A model generated the notes under the pieces. The model saw only the letters and a list, made by a program, of their open reading frames with translations. It was not told the origin of the DNA and searched no databases. This document shows, piece by piece, positions 1 to 5,056 of a stretch of 9,008 nucleotides of DNA; positions within the stretch are counted from its first letter, which is position 1; each line of letters opens with the position of its first letter. Source of the DNA: Thermoplasmata archaeon (lineage in GTDB: Archaea > Thermoplasmatota > E2 > UBA202 > JdFR-43); contig JAGGSX010000071.1 in assembly GCA_021158865.1 (NCBI GenBank), positions 1 to 9,008 on the forward strand. The letters run 5' to 3'. The translations under genes were made by a program, and so were the position numbers.

Positions 1-294
1 AACTTTATACTCCTCTCCTTCTTTTTTGCTTATTTTCATTATATAGCCATTTTTCCCTTCATATATTATTTCTTTTTTTTCTATTTGCTCTGCTTCCTCT
101 CTTTCTTTATTTTCCTCTCTTTTTTCTAAACCTTCGTCAATAATTCTTTCTATTTCTTTTAAACTTTCTCTGCTCCTTTTTTCCCAGCTTTTTTCGGTTA
201 TTTTGTCTTCATTTCCAGAAAAATATTCCTCCTCCATTTTCTTTTTCTTTTCGTGAGGAAAGGAGAACTCTGGAAGAACAAATTCTTTTGCCAT
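1..294 (-). CDS. Hypothetical charged protein, N-terminal part (runs off left edge)
   Basis: An open frame of 98 codons starts at ATG 294-292 on the minus strand and continues past the left edge, so only the N-terminus is visible. It begins MAKEFVLPEFSFPHEKKKK and then becomes very rich in Glu, Lys and Arg (residues about 30-75), probably helical or disordered. Residues 76-98 change to a mixed beta-like stretch (EIIYEGKNGYIMKISKKEG), which may begin a folded domain. There is no signal peptide or membrane segment in the visible part. The start lies 29 nt after the srp54 stop on the same strand. No Shine-Dalgarno site is seen, but a TTTTTTAAAT box lies about 24 nt upstream, which fits a leaderless start with its own promoter. 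I do not recognise the family. It could be cotranscribed with srp54, but a link to protein targeting is only positional. Confidence 0.7.
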   Translation of the reverse strand, partial: MAKEFVLPEFSFPHEKKKKMEEEYFSGNEDKITEKSWEKRSRESLKEIERIIDEGLEKREENKEREEAEQIEKKEIIYEGKNGYIMKISKKEGEEYKV

Positions 295-313
295 GATATT
301 TTATTGCTATTCC

Positions 314-323
314 ATTTAAAAAA
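314..323 (-). promoter_or_regulatory. Possible TATA box for the left-edge gene
   Basis: Minus strand TTTTTTAAAT, centred about 24 nt upstream of the ATG at 294. This spacing fits an archaeal promoter giving a leaderless transcript. The box directly abuts the srp54 stop codon (324-326). AT richness makes chance matches common. Confidence 0.35.
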
Positions 324-1637
324 TTAACTGATTTTGAATTGTTGCATCAATTTTCGTTGCATTTTTTTATTTGACAAGTTTTTCATCATTTTCTTCGACG
401 CATGGTAATGACGCAGCAATTCTTTTACATCTCTCGATTCTGTTCCTGAACCTCTTGCAATTCTTTTTATTCGTGAAGCTCTTATTATACTCGGATTTTC
501 AAGCTCTTCTTTTGTCATCGAATCCATTATTACCTTATATTTTTTCAATTTCTCCTGCGTTTTATATACATCCTCATCTTTCATTTTTCCTCCAAACGGA
601 AGCAAATCAACTATTTTATGCAATGGACCCATTCCAGAAAGCATTTCCATCTGTTCATACATATCAACAAGGCTGAATTTTCCGCTTAACATTTTCTTCG
701 CAGTTTCTTCAACCTTCTTCTCCTTTCCTTCCACCGCCTCCCTCGCTTTTTCCATCAAAGTCTCCAAATCACCCATCCCAAGTAATCTCGATAAAAATTT
801 AGAAGCATCAAATTTCTCTAAATCACCCACATGCTCACCAGTGCCAATATAAATAATTGGTGCCCCCGTTTCGGCAACAGCCGACAGGGCGCCGCCGCCT
901 TTTGCCGTGCCATCCATTTTTGTTAGAATCACACCAGTTATTCCTATCCCTTCATCGAACGCCTTAGCTTGTTTTCCAGCCTGCTGACCAACAGAAGCAT
1001 CTATGACCAATATTTTTTCATCTGGTTTTGCAATCTTTGCAATGTTCTTCATTTCTTTTATAAGGCTTTGCTCCAAAGCATGTCTTCCTGCTGTATCAAT
1101 TATGATAACATCATATCTTGAAAAATTTTTCAAACCTTCTTTAACTACATTTTCTGCTTTTTTGCCATTTCCATAGACTGGAACATTTATAACAGATGCA
1201 ATTTGAGAAAGCTGTTCATAAGCAGCAGGTCTATGGACATCGGCAGCAATCAAAGCCACTTTCATCCCTCTTTTCTGAAAATATCTTGCAACTTTCCCGC
1301 ATGTTGTTGTTTTTCCTTGCCCATATAAACCAACCATCATTATTGTTTGCTTCTTTAAAGGCAATTCTTTCCCTTTTCCAAGTATCGATGCAAGCTCTTC
1401 ATACAAAATTTTTAAAACATGCTCACGGTTGCTCATTCCTGGCAATGGTTTTTCTTCCAAAGCTCTTTTTTCTATTTTTTTTGAAACTTCCAGAACAAGG
1501 CTAACATTTACATCTCCCATTATCAAAGCTCTTTGAACATCTTTCGTAACTTCCTTTACAATATTCTTGTCAATAAATGGAGCATTTACAACCCTGCGGA
1601 ATGCACTTTTTAAAGCATCTCCAAAATTTTTTAGCAT
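324..1637 (-). CDS. srp54: Signal recognition particle 54 kDa protein (SRP54/Ffh)
   Basis: GTPase subunit of the signal recognition particle. It binds signal peptides of nascent membrane and secreted proteins and the 7S RNA, and docks on FtsY at the membrane. At 437 aa it is full length for archaeal SRP54. The N domain covers about 1-90 (ALIMGDVNV at 37-45 replaces the usual ALLEADVNV-like motif). The G domain follows, with P-loop GLYGQGKTT (103-111), DVHRPAAYEQL (133-143), DTAGR (181-185), TKMDG (239-243) and a Gly-rich closing loop (247-249). The Met-rich M domain runs from about 318 to 437 and holds the RNA-binding helix-turn-helix signature SRIKRIARGSGT (388-399). The start is ATG 1637; a TATA-like box lies 26 nt upstream and no Shine-Dalgarno site is seen, so the mRNA is probably leaderless. 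The Tyr/Gln P-loop differs from the common GLQGSGKTT form. Identity is secure. Confidence 0.97.
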   Translation of the reverse strand: MLKNFGDALKSAFRRVVNAPFIDKNIVKEVTKDVQRALIMGDVNVSLVLEVSKKIEKRALEEKPLPGMSNREHVLKILYEELASILGKGKELPLKKQTIMMVGLYGQGKTTTCGKVARYFQKRGMKVALIAADVHRPAAYEQLSQIASVINVPVYGNGKKAENVVKEGLKNFSRYDVIIIDTAGRHALEQSLIKEMKNIAKIAKPDEKILVIDASVGQQAGKQAKAFDEGIGITGVILTKMDGTAKGGGALSAVAETGAPIIYIGTGEHVGDLEKFDASKFLSRLLGMGDLETLMEKAREAVEGKEKKVEETAKKMLSGKFSLVDMYEQMEMLSGMGPLHKIVDLLPFGGKMKDEDVYKTQEKLKKYKVIMDSMTKEELENPSIIRASRIKRIARGSGTESRDVKELLRHYHASKKMMKNLSNKKMQRKLMQQFKIS

Positions 1638-1658
1638 TGAAATATAAAAAGAATGTTA

Positions 1659-1667
1659 TTAATATAA
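1659..1667 (-). promoter_or_regulatory. Probable TATA box of srp54
   Basis: Minus strand TTATATTAA, centred 26 nt upstream of the srp54 ATG at 1637, the distance expected if transcription starts at the start codon. It faces the tRNA promoter on the other strand, so the 92-bp gap between srp54 and the tRNA gene is a divergent promoter region. Confidence 0.45.
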
Positions 1668-1700
1668 TTTTATGCTGCTGTTAAAATAAAATCAGTAAAA

Positions 1701-1710
1701 AATATATTTA
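1701..1710 (+). promoter_or_regulatory. Probable TATA box of the tRNA-Gly gene
   Basis: Plus strand AATATATTTA, centred about 25 nt before the first base of the mature tRNA at 1730, so the predicted transcription start falls at or near the tRNA 5' end. This suggests a very short or absent 5' leader. Confidence 0.5.
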
Positions 1711-1788
1711 CCATGGCTATATAATGTGAGCGGGTGTAGTGTAGTCTGGTATCACATAGCCCTGCCACGGCTATTACCCGGGTTCGAA

Positions 1789-1836
1789 CTGCAACTTGCA
1801 CAACAAGTTGCGTTTCCATGCAAGTTTGCACGAAAA
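1789..1836 (+). other. tRNA-Gly intron with a perfect bulge-helix-bulge splice motif
   Basis: The junctions form the strict archaeal splicing-endonuclease substrate. A central 4-bp helix pairs TTCG (1783-1786) with CGAA (1831-1834). A 3-nt bulge AAC (1787-1789) lies on the 5' side and a 3-nt bulge AAT (1835-1837) on the 3' side. These are flanked by the T-stem outside and by an intron helix inside, TGCAACTTGCA (1790-1800) with 1819-1830, 11 bp with one bulged T. Cutting after the second base of each bulge removes 1789-1836 and restores TTCGAAT exactly. The intron is too short to encode an endonuclease. Confidence 0.9.
1791..1811 (+). repeat. Inverted repeat inside the tRNA intron (alternative hairpin)
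   Basis: GCAACTTG (1791-1798) and CAAGTTGC (1804-1811) form a perfect 8-bp stem with a 5-nt loop. The same left arm is also the 5' half of the intron helix needed for the bulge-helix-bulge, so the two folds exclude each other. Confidence 0.75.
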
Positions 1837-1854
1837 TCCCGGCACCCGCATATT

Positions 1855-2652
1855 TCATTTTAGTTGTAATCCATAGGCATTTTCCATTAACTCGCTTAAT
1901 CTTGATACAAACCTTGCCAATGGAGCACCATCAATTATATCATGATTCACGCTAACTGTAATAGCCAGATATTCATGAAATTCAATTTTATCTCCATTTT
2001 TTGTTAATCTTTTTATTATTCCACCAACTCCCATCTGGGTAGTATAATGCCCTCCAATTATTAAAATCCAGCCATTTAATTTTCCCATCATTCCAACTGA
2101 TGTAACTGCTGTAGTTCCCATATATTTCTTCTTTAGAAATGCATTTCTTTTCAGAATTGACATCAAAATTTTTTTTATAAACATTGGTGAATTTAATGCA
2201 AATTTCTCCATCCATGTAAGATTTTTTCCAAGAATTTGTGTGGATTTATCAACATCTTCTTTTTGAACTGAACGAATTTCTTTGGTTAATTCCATTATAT
2301 TTTTTTCATTTGCTTTTCTTATTACATAAGCCATTGGTCTTTTTTCTCCATTTGCTTCTCTTTCCACAGGTATGGCAACATCCACATCTTGAAAAATTAT
2401 AATTTTCTTTTTTCTATGCATCAATGAATTGAATTCTTTCTTCTCTGTCATTACTGTGGCAAAACATTTTATAATCCATCCTGTAAAAGATATATCCTCT
2501 TTGCTTTTATGTATAATTTCACGAGCTTTAGTCACATCAATCTCTGCCATCGCATGGATTATATGCCTATTTGAGCCCTCTTCCAACAATAATGAAATGT
2601 TGCGACGATTTTTTGAAAAATTTTTTTCCTCATATCTACCATTTTTCATCAT
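1855..2652 (-). CDS. Stand-alone 2-oxoacid dehydrogenase E2-type acyltransferase domain protein
   Basis: A 265-aa protein that matches only the catalytic domain of dihydrolipoamide acyltransferases (chloramphenicol acetyltransferase fold). The active-site motif HDIIDG (237-242) corresponds to the HRxxDG-type motif of E2 enzymes, with Asp in place of Arg. GTTAVTSVGMMG (179-190) corresponds to the E2 segment with the conserved Ser/Thr before the active site. DVDVAIPVE (89-97) is typical of the domain core. No lipoyl domain and no E1/E3-binding domain are present, so it cannot act as a classical E2 core alone. The acyl substrate is unknown. It is the last gene of the purE-guaAB-mptE set, 16 nt after mptE. 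ATG 2652 and ATG 2649 are both possible starts, no Shine-Dalgarno site is seen, and TTAAATAAA at 2668-2676 could be an internal promoter. The stop is 4 nt from the 3' end of the opposite tRNA gene. Confidence 0.8.
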   Translation of the reverse strand: MMKNGRYEEKNFSKNRRNISLLLEEGSNRHIIHAMAEIDVTKAREIIHKSKEDISFTGWIIKCFATVMTEKKEFNSLMHRKKKIIIFQDVDVAIPVEREANGEKRPMAYVIRKANEKNIMELTKEIRSVQKEDVDKSTQILGKNLTWMEKFALNSPMFIKKILMSILKRNAFLKKKYMGTTAVTSVGMMGKLNGWILIIGGHYTTQMGVGGIIKRLTKNGDKIEFHEYLAITVSVNHDIIDGAPLARFVSRLSELMENAYGLQLK

Positions 2653-2668
2653 TTTGCAAAAAATAATT

Positions 2669-3301
2669 TTATTTAAGGATTGTTATTATCTTTTTTGCCC
2701 ATTTCAATTTTTTTCTTTTTATTTCAATTTTTTTCCCACTTTTTGGCTTTGGTTCTTCAAAATTAAATCCAATTAAATTTATTTTTTTTGCTTCGAAATG
2801 TTTGGCTATACAATATGCTCTGTCACCATCTGTAAATCCACCAAAATTGTAAACTATATCAAAAGGTTTTGATTGGGTTGTTATCATGACTTTTCCATTA
2901 AATTTTGTAAGCCATTTTTTAATGATATCAATGTTATCTCCATGGGCATGTATAATTGTTATGCTACCATTTTCATTTGCTTTTATCAAATCATTTATAT
3001 TTCCATCTAAGTCTGTGGTTATAATATCTGGTATTATGCCTTTCTTTAATAAAAAAGATGTTGTCTCATCTGCTGCAATAACAATGCCATCAATTTTTTT
3101 TATATCTTCATCATCCATGGCGGCGCCGCATACCGTAACAATCTTTTTTTTAATTATTTTTCTCAATTCATTTATTGAAGCTATTTTCAAATTTTTTGAT
3201 ATATCTAAAGCAATTTTTGCAGCTTTTATATCTTTTTCTTCATTATAGCCAAAATCTTTCAAGATTTTTTTATACAATGGCTCCCATTCTTTATAATCCA
3301 T
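2669..3301 (-). CDS. mptE: MptE-like 6-hydroxymethyl-7,8-dihydropterin pyrophosphokinase (DUF115)
   Basis: The family (founder MJ1634) transfers pyrophosphate from ATP to 6-hydroxymethyl-7,8-dihydropterin, an early step in making methanopterin or folate-like cofactors in archaea. With ATG 3301 the protein has 210 aa. Family hallmarks seen are PDIITTDLDG (91-100), HAHGDN (118-123), TTQ (141-143), GFTDGDRA (155-162) and the closing KLKWAKK (198-204). These Asp and His clusters are likely metal and substrate ligands. The site where I expect the family's Gly-rich GxGPSL-like motif reads VCGAAMDDED (57-66), which is unusual. The ATG overlaps the guaAB stop (TAATG); an in-frame GTG at 3310 would add three residues. 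The location between guaAB and an acyltransferase fits nucleotide-derived cofactor synthesis. The family call is firm, the exact substrate slightly less so. Confidence 0.85.
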   Translation of the reverse strand: MDYKEWEPLYKKILKDFGYNEEKDIKAAKIALDISKNLKIASINELRKIIKKKIVTVCGAAMDDEDIKKIDGIVIAADETTSFLLKKGIIPDIITTDLDGNINDLIKANENGSITIIHAHGDNIDIIKKWLTKFNGKVMITTQSKPFDIVYNFGGFTDGDRAYCIAKHFEAKKINLIGFNFEEPKPKSGKKIEIKRKKLKWAKKIITILK

Positions 3302-4239
3302 TATTCCCACTCTATTGTGGCTGGCGGCTTGTTGGTTATATCATATACAACTCTATTGACATTTTTTATTTCATCTGTTATCCTTATAGAAATTTTTTCT
3401 AAAAGGCTATATGGAAGCTTGGTGAAGGAGGCTGTCATTGCATCTATGGAATCAACACTTCTTATCGCAATTGTATAGCCATAAGCCCTCGCATCACCAT
3501 GAATGCCAACGCTTTTTACAGGCAATAAAACCGCAAAATATTGCCATGGTTTTTCCATTCCTTTTTTAACCTCTTTATCAATTTCCTCCTCAACAATATT
3601 GCATGCTTTCCTTATAATATCAAGCCTTTCTTCTGTAACTTCTCCAATTATTCTTACTGCCAAGCCTGGACCTGGAAAAGGCTGGCTTTCAGCCACTTTT
3701 AGATTCAAAAATCTTGCAAGCTTTCTAACTTCATCTTTATATAGGTCGCGTAATGGCTCAATTATTTTCAATTTTATATTCAATGGTAAACCTCCAACAT
3801 TATGATGACTTTTTATTGTATCTCTAAGCCCACCCCCGCTTTCAATCCAATCTGGAGCTATCGTTCCCTGCAATAAGTATTTCGCTCCTTCCTTTTCTGC
3901 AATTCTTTCAAAAATTTTTATAAAAAGCCTGCCAATTATTTTTCTCTTTTTTTCAGGGTTTGAAACCCCTTTCAATTCTTTTAAAAATTCTTCTTTTGCA
4001 TCAACTTTTAAAAATTTCAAATCCATTTTTTCAAAAATTTTGCTCACTCTCAAGCTTTCCCCAATCCTCATTAGACCAGTATCAACATATACTGCAATCA
4101 AATTTTTGCCTAAAGCCATACTCCCAATTTTTGCAACAACTGTTGAATCAACTCCTCCAGATACAGCAATTACAGCCTTTCCTTCTAACTTCTTCAACTC
4201 ATCCACACTTTTTTTAATAAAAGCAGCTTCATCAAACAT
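3301..4239 (-). CDS. guaAB: GMP synthase subunit B (ATP pyrophosphatase and dimerisation domains)
   Basis: Converts XMP to GMP with ATP and ammonia. In archaea the glutaminase is a separate protein (GuaAA), which is not in this window. The 312-aa length fits the two-subunit type. The N-terminal PP-loop SGGVDST (27-33) binds ATP, followed by YVDTGLMR (51-58), the lid region LLQGTIAPDWIESGGG (122-137) and SHHNVGGLP (144-152). The C-terminal dimerisation domain contains PFPGPGLAVRIIGEV (187-201), GIHGDARAYG (245-254) and the conserved end KPPATIEWE (304-312), which closes the XMP site. The ATG lies inside the end of purE with an 8-nt overlap, so the two are translationally coupled. All key motifs are present, so an active enzyme is expected. 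Confidence 0.96.
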   Translation of the reverse strand: MFDEAAFIKKSVDELKKLEGKAVIAVSGGVDSTVVAKIGSMALGKNLIAVYVDTGLMRIGESLRVSKIFEKMDLKFLKVDAKEEFLKELKGVSNPEKKRKIIGRLFIKIFERIAEKEGAKYLLQGTIAPDWIESGGGLRDTIKSHHNVGGLPLNIKLKIIEPLRDLYKDEVRKLARFLNLKVAESQPFPGPGLAVRIIGEVTEERLDIIRKACNIVEEEIDKEVKKGMEKPWQYFAVLLPVKSVGIHGDARAYGYTIAIRSVDSIDAMTASFTKLPYSLLEKISIRITDEIKNVNRVVYDITNKPPATIEWE

Positions 4240-4669
4240 ATTTTTCCCTCATTTTATTTCTGTATTCATCCAACTTTTTTTTCAGTGCCCCATCTTTCAA
4301 TGCCAAAATTTCAATAGCAAGCAATGCGGCATTATCACCCCTATCCAAACCAACAGCAGCCACCGGAATACCGGGAGGCATCTGAACAATTGATAAAATA
4401 GCATCTAAATTTAATTTTCCAGAAACAGGAACACCAATAACGGGCTTTGTTGTATGGGATGCAAGGCTGCCGGGCAGAGCCGCCGCCATCCCCGCTATGG
4501 CAATAAAAACATCAGCAGGCATGGATGCAATCTCTTTTATTTTTTCTGGTGTTCTATGAGCTGATGCATATTTTATTTCATAATCCACACCAAATTTTTT
4601 TATTACTTCTACTGCTTTCATTCCGACTGCTTCATCACTTTTTGAACCCATAACAATCACAATTTTCAT
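4232..4669 (-). CDS. purE: PurE, phosphoribosylaminoimidazole carboxylase or mutase
   Basis: Acts in IMP synthesis at the AIR to CAIR step, either as N5-CAIR mutase (class I, with PurK) or as AIR carboxylase using CO2 directly (class II). The 145-aa length is typical. Seen are GSKSD (8-12) for phosphate binding, SAHRTP (36-41) with the catalytic His38, AGMAAALPG (59-67), GVPVSGKLNLDAILSIVQMP (79-98) and DRGDNAALLA (109-118). In bacterial class I enzymes the third motif reads AAHLPG; here the His is Ala64, confirmed in the DNA as GCT. Overall it still looks closer to class I than to the animal type. It is the first gene of a four-gene minus-strand set, overlapping guaAB by 8 nt. No Shine-Dalgarno site precedes the ATG. 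No PurK is present in the window. Confidence 0.93.
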   Translation of the reverse strand: MKIVIVMGSKSDEAVGMKAVEVIKKFGVDYEIKYASAHRTPEKIKEIASMPADVFIAIAGMAAALPGSLASHTTKPVIGVPVSGKLNLDAILSIVQMPPGIPVAAVGLDRGDNAALLAIEILALKDGALKKKLDEYRNKMREKYV

Positions 4670-4685
4670 GAAAGTAAAATTGACA

Positions 4686-4694
4686 TTAAATAAA
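4686..4694 (-). promoter_or_regulatory. Possible TATA-like element close to purE
   Basis: Minus strand TTTATTTAA, centred 21 nt upstream of the purE ATG, slightly short for a leaderless start. The stronger alternative is the box at 4741-4749. Confidence 0.25.
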
Positions 4695-4740
4695 AAATGT
4701 TTGGATGAGAATGAAAACTATCTTCCATTTTCAGTAAACT

Positions 4741-4749
4741 TTTTAAATA
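4741..4749 (-). promoter_or_regulatory. TATA box candidate for the purE operon (readable on both strands)
   Basis: TTTTAAATA on the plus strand, TATTTAAAA on the minus strand. Read toward purE it predicts a start near 4719 and a leader of about 50 nt. Read the other way it would start near 4771. The direction is not decided by sequence. Confidence 0.35.
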
Positions 4750-4770
4750 GATGCTAACCCCTCCCCTCGC

Positions 4771-4778
4771 TTATATAC
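4771..4778 (+). promoter_or_regulatory. TATA-like box upstream of the candidate small RNA
   Basis: Plus strand TTATATAC, centred near 4775. An archaeal start about 26 nt downstream would fall near 4801, just before the GC-richer foldable stretch. Confidence 0.3.
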
Positions 4779-4800
4779 TCACAGGAATTTTATTTTTGTG

Positions 4801-4887
4801 TTTAGGCCTGCATGTTAATAAAGCGCCCTTGCGTGGGCACATGTGGGCATGATGAGGCTCAGGAAAGGAGGGACAAATTCTTTTTTT
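4801..4887 (+). ncRNA. Candidate structured small RNA in the purE/coiled-coil intergenic region
   Basis: This stretch lies in the 423-bp gene-free gap between purE and the coiled-coil gene and is clearly richer in G+C than its flanks. It begins about 26 nt after a TATA-like box and ends in a run of seven T (4881-4887), the usual form of an archaeal terminator. Possible pairing: GCCT (4806-4809) with AGGC (4855-4858), CATG (4811-4814) with CATG (4848-4851), and an inner hairpin GCCC (4825-4828) with GGGC (4835-4838). It holds a box C-like ATGATGA (4849-4855) but no clear box D, and an ACA (4873-4875) without a matching lower stem, so no known small-RNA class is assigned. It could instead be only regulatory DNA. 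Confidence 0.3.
4833..4849 (+). repeat. Direct repeat GTGGGCA with 10-bp spacing around a CACATGTG palindrome
   Basis: GTGGGCA occurs at 4833-4839 and 4843-4849, exactly one helical turn apart, and the perfect palindrome CACATGTG sits at 4838-4845. In a divergent intergenic region this is compatible with an operator, or with an RNA helix if transcribed. No known regulator site is recognised. Confidence 0.5.
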
Positions 4888-4900
4888 CTCCCCTCCTTTC
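4863..4900. repeat. Perfect 10-bp inverted repeat, purine arm and pyrimidine arm
   Basis: GAAAGGAGGG (4863-4872) and CCCTCCTTTC (4891-4900) flank an 18-nt spacer that contains seven T. It may form a hairpin in either transcript. The purine/pyrimidine arms could also be a DNA structure element. Its position between divergent genes argues against a simple gene-end terminator for purE or the coiled-coil gene. Confidence 0.6.
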
Positions 4901-5056
4901 TCCATCCCCCTTATGAATATAATGGGCTTGCTGTGGCATAAATTCCCTATCCTCACTAACTTCTCATTATACTCCTTCCAATTTCTTTTTCATATCCTGC
5001 TTTCAAATGAGGAAAACATTTAAGAAAAGTTATTCATTGAGCAATACATAAGCAAG

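Larger units (their letters stand above)
1730..1850 (+). tRNA. tRNA-Gly(GCC) with a 48-nt intron in the T-loop
   Basis: The exons fold into a complete 73-nt cloverleaf. Acceptor stem is GCGGGTG (1730-1736) with CACCCGC (1843-1849), and the discriminator is A1850. The D arm is 1739-1755. The anticodon stem TAGCC/GGCTA (1757-1761/1769-1773) carries an intact 7-nt loop CTGCCAC with anticodon GCC at 1764-1766. The variable loop has 4 nt. The T-stem CCGGG/CCCGG (1778-1782/1838-1842) is interrupted in its loop: TTCGAA (1783-1788), then the intron, then T1837, giving mature TTCGAAT. No CCA is encoded. There is no anticodon-loop intron. The insertion point corresponds to tRNA position 59/60, a non-canonical site known mainly from Thermoproteales tRNAs. 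The 3' end lies 4 nt from the stop of the convergent acyltransferase gene. Confidence 0.93.

Noticed and set aside
1..290. Low-complexity pyrimidine-rich plus strand that looks repetitive
   Set aside because: It is explained by the Glu/Lys-rich coding sequence on the minus strand; no true repeat unit is present.
1988..2215. Alternative minus-strand frame of 75 codons within the acyltransferase gene
   Set aside because: It is an overlapping frame inside a recognisable conserved domain and has no independent support.
3302..3310. GTG start adding three residues to MptE
   Set aside because: Possible, but ATG 3301 forms a TAATG overlap with the guaAB stop, a common coupling arrangement, so it is preferred.
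4845..4870. Hammerhead ribozyme-like ATGATGAG followed by GGAAA
   Set aside because: The conserved CUGAUGA and CGAAA core is not matched and the three stems cannot be drawn.
4845..4900. Box C/D guide RNA suggested by ATGATGA at 4849-4855
   Set aside because: No box D (CTGA) is found at a suitable distance on the same strand, and no terminal stem joins such boxes.
4771..4956. Minus-strand 61-aa frame with several Cys and His residues that could suggest a zinc microprotein
   Set aside because: It has no promoter or ribosome binding site that I can support, its Cys/His spacing matches no known zinc motif, and it lies on the hairpin-rich block, so it is more likely an accidental reading of non-coding sequence.
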